37,042 bases of DNA. Source: an uncultured Alphaproteobacteria bacterium. GTDB lineage: Bacteria > Pseudomonadota > Alphaproteobacteria > Methylaequorales > Methylaequoraceae. Under the pieces are notes generated by a model, which did not search any database, was not told where the DNA came from, and saw only the letters and a program-made list of their open reading frames with translations. The stretch is taken from positions 1 to 37,042 of the forward strand of contig CACIYM010000008.1 in NCBI GenBank assembly GCA_902590895.1, given 5' to 3'. A program made the position numbers and the translations under genes. Below are positions 1 to 7,920 of this stretch, piece by piece; positions within the stretch are counted from its first letter, which is position 1; each line of letters opens with the position of its first letter.

Positions 1-135
1 ACTAATGTTTTAAACCAAGATTTAGATTTAGCAAATAAACTTGAGCTCAGAGGTACACCTGCATTTATTATTAAAGATCAGATTTATTTTGGTTATGTAG
101 GTTATGATGCAATGGCTGAAAGTCTAAAGAATTAA
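1..135 (+). CDS. C-terminal fragment of a DsbA-like thioredoxin-fold protein (5' end outside window)
   Basis: Frame 1 reads TNVLNQDLDLANKLELRGTPAFIIKDQIYFGYVGYDAMAESLKN*; the 'RGTPAFII' cis-Pro motif and C-terminal helix resemble DsbA/DSBA-like oxidoreductases. Confidence 0.7.
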   Translation, partial: TNVLNQDLDLANKLELRGTPAFIIKDQIYFGYVGYDAMAESLKN

Positions 136-581
136 CAATACAAGTTATTCTTTTCATTGGTTTTGAATTTTGCTGCGAAACCGTTACTGTACAATATTTT
201 CTTTCCATACCTACTTAAATATATATTGTGATTAACGAGAGCATCCATTTCTCTAAGATGTTTTTTTGTTCTTTCATCATACTCTATAAAAATACTTTGA
301 TCTTCTTGTAATACGTGGATTAACTCATGTAACAAAACTGCCCTATGACAGATGTCATTCATTGGATCTAAATTGTCTGCAAGATAAACTTTATATTTTG
401 GTTCAATAGGGGTATAAGCCATAATTTCGCATTCTCTGTTACCACAAGCTAATTCAGATAATTTGCTTTGTTCAATAAACTCAACACTTGGTGTTTGTTT
501 TGGATTGATATAATTTGTATTACTTGTTATCCATAGCATTAATGCTAAAATCAATTCATTAAAATTTTCAAACTTTTCCAT
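132..581 (-). CDS. Small hypothetical protein with a zincin-like HELIH motif (putative metallopeptidase-like)
   Basis: 149 aa ORF containing 'RAVLLHELIHVLQE' (HExxH); convergent overlap with the upstream gene's stop. Confidence 0.6.
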   Translation of the reverse strand: MEKFENFNELILALMLWITSNTNYINPKQTPSVEFIEQSKLSELACGNRECEIMAYTPIEPKYKVYLADNLDPMNDICHRAVLLHELIHVLQEDQSIFIEYDERTKKHLREMDALVNHNIYLSRYGKKILYSNGFAAKFKTNEKNNLYC

Positions 582-605
582 GTTTAATAAGATAGTGATA
601 AAAAA

Positions 606-1550
606 ATGAAAAGTAAATTATTTAAACATTTAAATCTTCCTGAAATGTATAACATAGAAGTAGGAGAGGGAAATAAAATATACGTTGAGGTTAGTGGAAA
701 TAAATCAGGTATACCAGTTATTTTTTGTCATGGGGGACCTGGGGGTCATTGCAGAAATGAACATCATTCTCTGTTTGATCCTAAAATATTTAAATCCGTA
801 ATATTTGATCAAAGGGGGTGTGGGAAAAGTACCCCGTATAGGTCTTTAAGTGGAAACGATACAAGTAATTTAGTTGAGGATATAGATAAGATAAGGGAAT
901 TTTTAAACATAAAAAAATTTTTAATTGTGGGAGGATCCTGGGGAGCAACATTAGCTTTAAAATATGCAATAAAATACACTAAAAATGTATCTGCAATTCT
1001 CTTAAGATCGGTTTTTTTAGGAACAATGAGAGAAATTCAATGGGCATTTGACGTTGGACCTAAAACTTTTGCCCCAAAACTTCATCAAGACTTTATGGGA
1101 AAAGTTGACAAAGGTGAAAATTTTATTGATTTTTACTATCAAAAAATTGTTAAAAAAGATTCTAAATTACATTCCTGGTTATGGCATGATTACGAGAGAA
1201 TTCTATCTCAAATAAACCCTGAAAATTCAAATTTTGAGGATTTCAAAACTATTACAAAAAGACAAGGTCTGCCGAATTCTCCATTCATGGAACTTCATTA
1301 CATAAAAAATAACTTTTTTATGGAAGAAGATCATATAGTCAAGTCTGCCAAGGTTTTAAACAATATTCCTGGTTTAATTGTTCAGGGTAGATATGATCTT
1401 ATTTGTCCTCCAAATAACGCTTATCAATTGCATAAGAACTGGAAGAAATCAAAACTTACAATTATTAACACTGCAGGCCATTCATCATCGGATGAAGGTA
1501 TTTTAGAGAATATGATTGAAGGTTTAGAAATATTAGCTAAGACTATTTAA
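606..1550 (+). CDS. pip: Proline iminopeptidase (alpha/beta hydrolase, S33)
   Basis: HGGPGGHC oxyanion motif, DQRGCGKSTP, GGSWGATLAL nucleophile elbow, late D and GHSSSDEG His. Confidence 0.9.
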   Translation: MKSKLFKHLNLPEMYNIEVGEGNKIYVEVSGNKSGIPVIFCHGGPGGHCRNEHHSLFDPKIFKSVIFDQRGCGKSTPYRSLSGNDTSNLVEDIDKIREFLNIKKFLIVGGSWGATLALKYAIKYTKNVSAILLRSVFLGTMREIQWAFDVGPKTFAPKLHQDFMGKVDKGENFIDFYYQKIVKKDSKLHSWLWHDYERILSQINPENSNFEDFKTITKRQGLPNSPFMELHYIKNNFFMEEDHIVKSAKVLNNIPGLIVQGRYDLICPPNNAYQLHKNWKKSKLTIINTAGHSSSDEGILENMIEGLEILAKTI

Positions 1551-2630
1551 TTCAAATAACACGTATTTATTTTTTTCGTTTTTTAACTTTTTCTTTATTT
1601 TGTTTTTAGATGAGAGTTTTCCTAAAGACCAGATTGAAGCACCCCTAATTATTGGATTGTCATGATTTAAAAGCTTTTCCAATTTAATTTCTAAAATTTT
1701 TGAATTACTGTTACCGGAGGCAATAATTACATTTCTTAAAAAACTTATCCATCCAATTCTTTTTACTGGAGAATTACAAAAATATTTTTCAAATTTCTCT
1801 TTATCAAAATCCAAAAAGAAATTTAAATTTTTATATTCTTCGTTGGGAATTAAATCTTTATTTTTGGTTGGTTTTGCAAATTTATTCCAAGGGCATATAG
1901 ATAAGCAATCGTCACAACCATAAATTTTATTTCCAATTTTGTCTCTAATACTTATTGGAAAAGGGCCTTTATGTTCAATTGTCAAATATGAAATACATTT
2001 TCTAGCATCAATTTTATAGTCTGAAATAATAGCATTGGTGGGACAAATATCAATACAACTTCTGCATGTACCACAGTTATCATTTTTTGTTTTATCAACT
2101 GTTAAGCTTATTGGTAAAAATATTTCTGAAAGAAACAACCATGACCCGTATTCTTTAGAAACAATATTAGTGTGTTTGCCAAGCCAGCCAACTTTAGTTT
2201 TTTTTGCAAAATATTTTTCCATTACTGGTGAGCTATCAACAAAATATTTTGAATCTAATTTATGTTCTGTATATAACCAATTTTTAAATTCTTTAAGCTG
2301 TTTACCAATGACATCATGATAATCTCTTTGATGTGCATAAACACTAATATTAGCTTTTTCTTTAAAATCATTTTTCAATAATGGATTGAATCTTGGCGCA
2401 TAATTCAAACCTATTACAACGATTGTTTTAACTTCACTCCAAACTTTTTTTGGATTTATTTTTTTTTCATATTGATTTTCAAGCCAACCCATTTGACCAT
2501 GAAATTTTTTTTTTAAAAATTCCCGATATTCCATTTTTGTTTTGGTATCAACAATTGGTTGTGTGTATCCAATTACATCAAAACCTAATTCGGAAATTTT
2601 GTTATTTATCCTTTTTTTTAAATTCATCAT
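1533..2630 (-). CDS. queG: Epoxyqueuosine reductase QueG (cobalamin-dependent, 2x[4Fe-4S])
   Basis: CGTCRSCIDICPTNAI and CDDCLSICPWNKFA ferredoxin motifs, DSSPVMEKYFAKKTKVGWLGKHTN; C-terminal HEAT-like end. Confidence 0.93.
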   Translation of the reverse strand: MMNLKKRINNKISELGFDVIGYTQPIVDTKTKMEYREFLKKKFHGQMGWLENQYEKKINPKKVWSEVKTIVVIGLNYAPRFNPLLKNDFKEKANISVYAHQRDYHDVIGKQLKEFKNWLYTEHKLDSKYFVDSSPVMEKYFAKKTKVGWLGKHTNIVSKEYGSWLFLSEIFLPISLTVDKTKNDNCGTCRSCIDICPTNAIISDYKIDARKCISYLTIEHKGPFPISIRDKIGNKIYGCDDCLSICPWNKFAKPTKNKDLIPNEEYKNLNFFLDFDKEKFEKYFCNSPVKRIGWISFLRNVIIASGNSNSKILEIKLEKLLNHDNPIIRGASIWSLGKLSSKNKIKKKLKNEKNKYVLFELNSLS

Positions 2631-2655
2631 CGTTTTATTATGTTAATAAAGATAA

Positions 2656-3336
2656 ATGAAAAAAAATATGGATAAAGTAAAAAAAGGTTTAGTCTTATTA
2701 AGTGGAGGACTTGATTCAACTGTTACGTTGTCAATATGTAAAGAATCTAATATAGATATTCATGCCATGACATTTGACTACGGTCAAAGACATAAAGTTG
2801 AACTTGATTTTGCTAAATGGCAGGCAAAAAAATTTAACTGTAAATCTCATAAAATATTTAAAATTGATTTATATGGAGGTTCTGCGCTAACAGATAAAAT
2901 TGATGTTCCCAATAATAAGAATGTTGATTCAATACCTAATAATATTCCTGTAACTTATGTTCCTGGAAGAAATATAATTTTTCTATCATTTGCAGCTGGC
3001 TATGCTGAGTATTTGGACATAGAAGATATATATATAGGTGTTAATTCTGTTGATTATTCTGGCTATCCAGACTGTAGAGAAGAATTTATTAAAATCTTTG
3101 AAAAAACTATTAATATGTCCACAAAAAAAGGACTTCAGGGAAAAAAGTTTAGAATCATTGCACCACTTCAAAAACTAGATAAAAAAGAAATAGTATTAAT
3201 TGGAAAAAAAAATGGCGTTGATTTCTCTAAAACCTCAAGCTGTTATAATCCAATTAATATGCGAAAATGTGGATTATGTGATGCATGTCTTCTTAGAAAA
3301 AAAGGTTTTGATGAAGCCAATTTAGATGATAATTAG
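2656..3336 (+). CDS. queC: 7-cyano-7-deazaguanine synthase QueC
   Basis: LLSGGLDSTVTL PP-loop, FDYGQRHKVEL, VPGRNIIFLS, C-terminal zinc Cys cluster CYNPINMRKCGLCDACLLRKKGF. Confidence 0.95.
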   Translation: MKKNMDKVKKGLVLLSGGLDSTVTLSICKESNIDIHAMTFDYGQRHKVELDFAKWQAKKFNCKSHKIFKIDLYGGSALTDKIDVPNNKNVDSIPNNIPVTYVPGRNIIFLSFAAGYAEYLDIEDIYIGVNSVDYSGYPDCREEFIKIFEKTINMSTKKGLQGKKFRIIAPLQKLDKKEIVLIGKKNGVDFSKTSSCYNPINMRKCGLCDACLLRKKGFDEANLDDN

Positions 3337-3973
3337 AACTATGTATAAAGTTAAAGAAATTTTTAAGTCAATTCAAGGTGAGGGTTTTCATTCAGGAAAA
3401 ACGGCAGTATTTATTCGTTTTTCAGGATGTAACTTATGGAATGGGATTGAGAAATTCAGAAAAAGGGCGATGTGTAACTTTTGTGATACTGATTTTGTTG
3501 GAGTGGATGGTCAAAATGGTGGTGAGTATAAATTAGAAGATCTTATAAAAAAAACTCTTGAGATATGGGGTAAGAATAAATCATATCACGAAAAGTTTAT
3601 TGTTTTAACTGGTGGTGAACCTCTGTTACAAGTTGATACACAATTAATTAAAGAATTAAAAAAAAAAAACTTTTACATTGCTTTAGAAACTAATGGAACT
3701 ATTAAAACAAAATTAAAATTTGATTGGGTTGTTGTTAGTCCTAAAGAAAATGCATCTTGGAATTTAAAAAATGGTGATGAACTGAAAGTTGTATATCCAC
3801 AAAATAAAATTAATTTAAAAAAAGCATTAGATCTTAAATTCAAATATTTTTTTCTTCAACCTATGGCTAACGAGTTTAAACAACTAAACATTATAAAAAC
3901 CTTAAATTATTGCAGATCTCATAAACCATGGTTTCCAAGTTTTCAAATTCATAAATCGTTAGGAACAAGTTAA
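3326..3973 (+). CDS. queE: 7-carboxy-7-deazaguanine synthase QueE (radical SAM)
   Basis: KEIFKSIQGEGFHSGKTAVFIRFSGCNLW...CNFCDTDF radical-SAM cluster variant typical of QueE; TGGEPLLQ. Confidence 0.94.
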   Translation: MIIRTMYKVKEIFKSIQGEGFHSGKTAVFIRFSGCNLWNGIEKFRKRAMCNFCDTDFVGVDGQNGGEYKLEDLIKKTLEIWGKNKSYHEKFIVLTGGEPLLQVDTQLIKELKKKNFYIALETNGTIKTKLKFDWVVVSPKENASWNLKNGDELKVVYPQNKINLKKALDLKFKYFFLQPMANEFKQLNIIKTLNYCRSHKPWFPSFQIHKSLGTS

Positions 3974-4329
3974 TGATCATTTATAAAAAGTACTTTTTTG
4001 ATGCAGCTCATTATATGCCAAATTTTAAAAAAACTCATAAATATGCTAAAGTACACGGTCATAGTTATGAGATGATTATTAAAATATCTGGAGATCCTGA
4101 TAAAAAAAATAATTGGATAATTAACTATGATGAAATTGATAATATAATTGTCCCCATTGTAAATAAACTTGACCATAGGACATTAAATGAAATTTCTGGT
4201 TTAGAAAACCCAACGGCTGAAAATATAGCCAAATGGTTTTGGAAACAAATTAAAAAAAAAATCAACAATTTAACGAGCATTGAAATCTATCGACCAAGAA
4301 TTGGTGGATGTATTTATGAAGGTGATTGA
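3973..4329 (+). CDS. queD: 6-carboxy-5,6,7,8-tetrahydropterin synthase QueD
   Basis: FDAAHYMPNFK, VHGHSYEM zinc-binding His residues, LDHRTLNE, PTAENIAKW; TAATG overlap with queE. Confidence 0.93.
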   Translation: MIIYKKYFFDAAHYMPNFKKTHKYAKVHGHSYEMIIKISGDPDKKNNWIINYDEIDNIIVPIVNKLDHRTLNEISGLENPTAENIAKWFWKQIKKKINNLTSIEIYRPRIGGCIYEGD

Positions 4330-4411
4330 ATAGTTTAACTTAACTTAATTTGAGTCGTTATTTTTGATAATGGAAGTATAAAGTTAATGGAGGTAGTTAA
4401 GAGGAAATAAA

Positions 4412-5260
4412 ATCCCTTCAGTTTCCAATATTTCAATTGGTGTTAATATGGCTGCTGCCGCAGCTAACAAAGCTCGACACGGAATGAATGAGTCAATTAC
4501 CAGACTGTCTACCGGTGTTAGAGCCATGTACGGTGCTGACGCTGCTGGTCACTCAATGGGTAAAAGCATTCAAGCCATTGGCCAAAGTTATGCGAAGGCA
4601 GCACGTAACATTGAAGATGGTATTTCATATGCACAAATGGGTGAATCAGTTCTTTTAGAAGTTGCTAATTTAGCAATAAGATTAAGAGAATTAGGAACTG
4701 CTTCGCATACCAATGTGGTTCTCATACCAAGTATAGGGTTTAGTCGAGAAACTCCTGCTTATGGTATGGTGTTAATTGATGTTCATCAAAATGCTGCAAT
4801 ACAAGCAGAGGCAGAATTAATTTATGATACTGTAGACCAAATTCTTGATACAACTGACTTTAACACAGTTGAAGTTGTTGATGGTAACAAAAAAAAACAA
4901 GTAAACATAGCTTATGGACCATTGACAGCAAATGTTACTGCCGTTGGTCCTAATCAGCTCTTAAGTATATTGAACGGTCAGTATGATGTCTTTAACATAG
5001 GGCTTGCTGATAGTTTATTTGCAGAGGTTGCAGAGGGTCTTGGAAACATTGCTGCTGATTTAACAGCGCTTAAAGCATTCCAAGGAGCCGCTTCAGCAAC
5101 AGGTGCAAATATGGCTGCTGCTGGTGCACGATTAATTGACACAGACTTTGCTCTTGAAACGGCAAGTTTGGCAAAAAATATGATCTTGAATCAAGCTGCA
5201 TTAGCTATGGCTACTCAAGCAAACGCAACTCAATCGTCTATATTGTCAGTTTTATTGTAA
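4412..5260 (+). CDS. Short flagellin (D0/D1 only); true start probably upstream of the first ATG (4448), see findings
   Basis: ESITRLSTGVR, NIEDGISYAQMGESVLLEVANLAIRLREL, and C-terminal DTDFALETASLAKNMILNQAALAMATQANATQSSILSVLL are classic flagellin N/C D0-D1 motifs. In-frame codons upstream of ATG-4448 read IPSVSNISIGVN, completing the flagellin N-terminus. Confidence 0.88.
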   Translation: MPSVSNISIGVNMAAAAANKARHGMNESITRLSTGVRAMYGADAAGHSMGKSIQAIGQSYAKAARNIEDGISYAQMGESVLLEVANLAIRLRELGTASHTNVVLIPSIGFSRETPAYGMVLIDVHQNAAIQAEAELIYDTVDQILDTTDFNTVEVVDGNKKKQVNIAYGPLTANVTAVGPNQLLSILNGQYDVFNIGLADSLFAEVAEGLGNIAADLTALKAFQGAASATGANMAAAGARLIDTDFALETASLAKNMILNQAALAMATQANATQSSILSVLL

Positions 5261-5267
5261 TAAGAGT

Positions 5268-5290
5268 GAATTACAATTTACTTTTAATTC
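5268..5290 (+). terminator. Possible weak hairpin 3' of flagellin
   Basis: GAATTA-N11-TAATTC perfect 6-bp inverted repeat followed by TTTAAG; AT-only stem core, no strong U-tract. Confidence 0.25.
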
Positions 5291-5310
5291 TTTAAGTTAG
5301 AACACAAACT

Positions 5311-5766
5311 TTATCTTCCCGAATACGTATTTATTTTAAAATCCTCTAAATGAATATCTTTTGGTTTTTTGCCGTTTTGATAAAATACATCAATGGGAAT
5401 ACCCCCTCTAGGATTCCAAAATCCAGCAATTCTTAGCCACTTGGGTTTAATAGATTTCTCAACTGATTTAGCTATTTTTATTGTACATTCCTCGTGAAAG
5501 CCACCATAGTTTCTAAAAGAAAATAAAAACAGTTTAAAAGATTTACTCTCAACAATTAATTTATTAGGTACATAATCAATAATTATTATACCAAAATCTG
5601 GCTGACCAGTAACAGGACAAATTGAAGTAAATTCAGGAGCAGTCAATCTTACAACATAATCGCTTTTGGGATGGGGGTTATTTACGCTATCTAACTCAAA
5701 GTCAACTGGTGAGCTTGGAGTTTTTTTTATTTTTCCTAGATATTTAGTTTTTTTTAAACGACTCAT
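5311..5766 (-). CDS. queF: NADPH-dependent 7-cyano-7-deazaguanine reductase QueF
   Basis: TAPEFTSICPVTGQPDFG (catalytic Cys/Asp), ESKSFKLFLFSFRNYGGFHEECT. Confidence 0.95.
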   Translation of the reverse strand: MSRLKKTKYLGKIKKTPSSPVDFELDSVNNPHPKSDYVVRLTAPEFTSICPVTGQPDFGIIIIDYVPNKLIVESKSFKLFLFSFRNYGGFHEECTIKIAKSVEKSIKPKWLRIAGFWNPRGGIPIDVFYQNGKKPKDIHLEDFKINTYSGR

Positions 5767-6883
5767 GATTTTTTAAATATTTTTTTTTTAGACTTTTGAA
5801 GCGTTTATTAATAATTGAAACTCTTATTTCATCCATCATTTTTTTATAATAAGCAATGTTGTGCAAGCTTAATATCATTGATGATAAAATTTCATTACTT
5901 TTTGTCAAATGATGAAGATAGGATTTTGAAAAGTTAGTCGATGCATAACAATCGGTTGTTTCATCCAATAAGCTTTTATCACTGGCATATTTAGCATTGC
6001 GTAAATTAATTTCACCTTTATCTGTAAAAGCTCTACCGTTTCTTCCAAATCTTGTTGGCAAAACGCAGTCAAACATATCAATGCCGTTTTCAACTGAATA
6101 AAATATATCAACTGGTCTTCCAACGCCCATTATATACCTTGGTTTTTCAATATCTATATGTTGAGTAGTTTCTTTTACAACATTTATCATCTGTTCATGG
6201 TTTTCGCCTACTGATAATCCTCCTAGTGCATAACCATCAAATTCTATTTCATTTAATATTTTCGTACTTTCTTTTCTCAAATCACCAAACATTCCTCCCT
6301 GAATTATCCCAAACAATCCATAACCCTTTCTTTTAGTGAAAGCTTTTTTACATCGCTCTGCCCATCTCATACTTAATTCCATTGATTCTTTTGATCTAGC
6401 ATAAGTTGCAGGATACTCTGTACATTCATCAAGAACCATTGATATTGTTGAATTCAATTTTTCTTGAATTAAAATTGAACTCTCTGGTGTAAGTTTATAT
6501 TTTTTTCCATCTACATGTGAAGAAAATTCAATACCTTTTTCTTTTATGTTTCTTAATTTTGATAGCGACCATACTTGAAAACCTCCAGAGTCGGTTAAAA
6601 TTGGTTTTTCCCAATTCATAAATTTTTGTAATCCAGAAAATTTTTTTATTAGTTCCTCACCGGGTCTTAACATTAAATGATATGTATTAGCTAAAATTAT
6701 TTCGATGTTCAGTTCTAAAAGATCTTTTGGAAAAATACCTTTAACTGAAGCTGCAGTGCCCACCGGCATGAAGACTGGTGTTTTTATATTACCATGAATA
6801 GTTTCTATTATTCCAGCTCTTGCTTTTTCATCACTTGCCTCTAATTTGAAATTGAATGGTTTTAAGTTTTCCATAATAAACAA
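5744..6883 (-). CDS. tgt: Queuine tRNA-ribosyltransferase Tgt
   Basis: TPVFMPVGTAASVKG, LANTYHLMLRPG, ILTDSGGFQVWSLSKLR, GIIQGGMFGDLR, MGVGRPVDI. The usual C-terminal CxCxxC zinc motif region reads DCYAST. Confidence 0.94.
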   Translation of the reverse strand: MFIMENLKPFNFKLEASDEKARAGIIETIHGNIKTPVFMPVGTAASVKGIFPKDLLELNIEIILANTYHLMLRPGEELIKKFSGLQKFMNWEKPILTDSGGFQVWSLSKLRNIKEKGIEFSSHVDGKKYKLTPESSILIQEKLNSTISMVLDECTEYPATYARSKESMELSMRWAERCKKAFTKRKGYGLFGIIQGGMFGDLRKESTKILNEIEFDGYALGGLSVGENHEQMINVVKETTQHIDIEKPRYIMGVGRPVDIFYSVENGIDMFDCVLPTRFGRNGRAFTDKGEINLRNAKYASDKSLLDETTDCYASTNFSKSYLHHLTKSNEILSSMILSLHNIAYYKKMMDEIRVSIINKRFKSLKKKYLKNHESFKKN

Positions 6884-7920
6884 GCATCTCCGTATGAAAA
6901 AAATCTTAATTTTTTTTTTATGGCATATTTGTAAAGTTTTTTTGTTTTTTGCTCACCAATAAATGCGTAAACTAAAAGTAGTAAAGTAGATTTGGGTGTG
7001 TGAAAATTTGTAATCAGACCATCAACGGAATTAATATTAGATCCAGGTTTTAAATATATATCAGTTTCTCCATTAAACTCTTTAATTAAGCCATTCTCAT
7101 CTTTTGATGATTCTAATAATCTCAGCACAGTAGTTCCAACTGCAATTATTCTTCCTCCCTTTTTTCTATTTTTATTTATTGTCGATGCTGATTGTTCTGA
7201 AATATTTCCAAATTCACTATGCATATTGTGTTCAAAAATGTTATCAGTTTTGATTGGTAAAAATGTTCCACCATTAACATGTAAAGTAATGTAAACAAAA
7301 TTTATTTTCTTCTTTAATTCTGTAAATAATTTTTCTGAAAAATGCAAACTAGCTGTCGGTGCAGCAACAGCACCTTCTTTTTTTGCAAAAATAGTTTGGT
7401 AGTCTTTACAATCATTTTTGTTAATTTTTCTAATTTTTTTTATGTACGGTGGTAAAGGTAGTTTTCCAAAAAGATTCAGCATTTTTTTAAATTTTTCAAA
7501 TTTACAATTAAACTTTATGTGAAAAAAATTAACGCTGTTGTTTTGAAAACTATCAATAATTATTGCTTGTAAGTTAAAAGGAAATGTTATTACTTCGTCA
7601 ATAATTGGTGTTTTATTAGATTTTAAAAAGGCACTCCAAATTGTTTCTTTTTTATCAATAAGTTTGTTTAAGTTAACACTAATTTTTCTTTCTTTTATTT
7701 TTCCTTCAAGGTTTGCATTTATAACTTTAGTATTATTGAACACTAAAGTGTCACCATCTTTAAGTTGATTAACAATTTCTTTGAACTTAATTATTTTGAA
7801 CTCTTTATTTACTATAACTAAACTAGATTCATCTCTTGGTTTGATGGGTTTAGTTGCAATTAAATTTTTTGGGATGTGATAGTCTAATTGTCCAAGTTTC
7901 ATTCTAATATAAAAAGTCAA
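6862..7920 (-). CDS. queA: S-adenosylmethionine:tRNA ribosyltransferase-isomerase QueA
   Basis: LDYHIPKNLIATKPIKPRDESSLVIV, DYQTIFAKKEGAVAAPTASLHF, VNGGTFLPI, ITNFHTPKSTLLLLVYAFIG. Confidence 0.95.
   Translation of the reverse strand: MTFYIRMKLGQLDYHIPKNLIATKPIKPRDESSLVIVNKEFKIIKFKEIVNQLKDGDTLVFNNTKVINANLEGKIKERKISVNLNKLIDKKETIWSAFLKSNKTPIIDEVITFPFNLQAIIIDSFQNNSVNFFHIKFNCKFEKFKKMLNLFGKLPLPPYIKKIRKINKNDCKDYQTIFAKKEGAVAAPTASLHFSEKLFTELKKKINFVYITLHVNGGTFLPIKTDNIFEHNMHSEFGNISEQSASTINKNRKKGGRIIAVGTTVLRLLESSKDENGLIKEFNGETDIYLKPGSNINSVDGLITNFHTPKSTLLLLVYAFIGEQKTKKLYKYAIKKKLRFFSYGDACLLWKT

Noticed and set aside
2631-2655. Possible preQ1 riboswitch upstream of queC
   Set aside because: The divergent queG-queC gap is only about 25 nt, too short, and no aptamer-like C-rich loop/A-rich tail could be identified.
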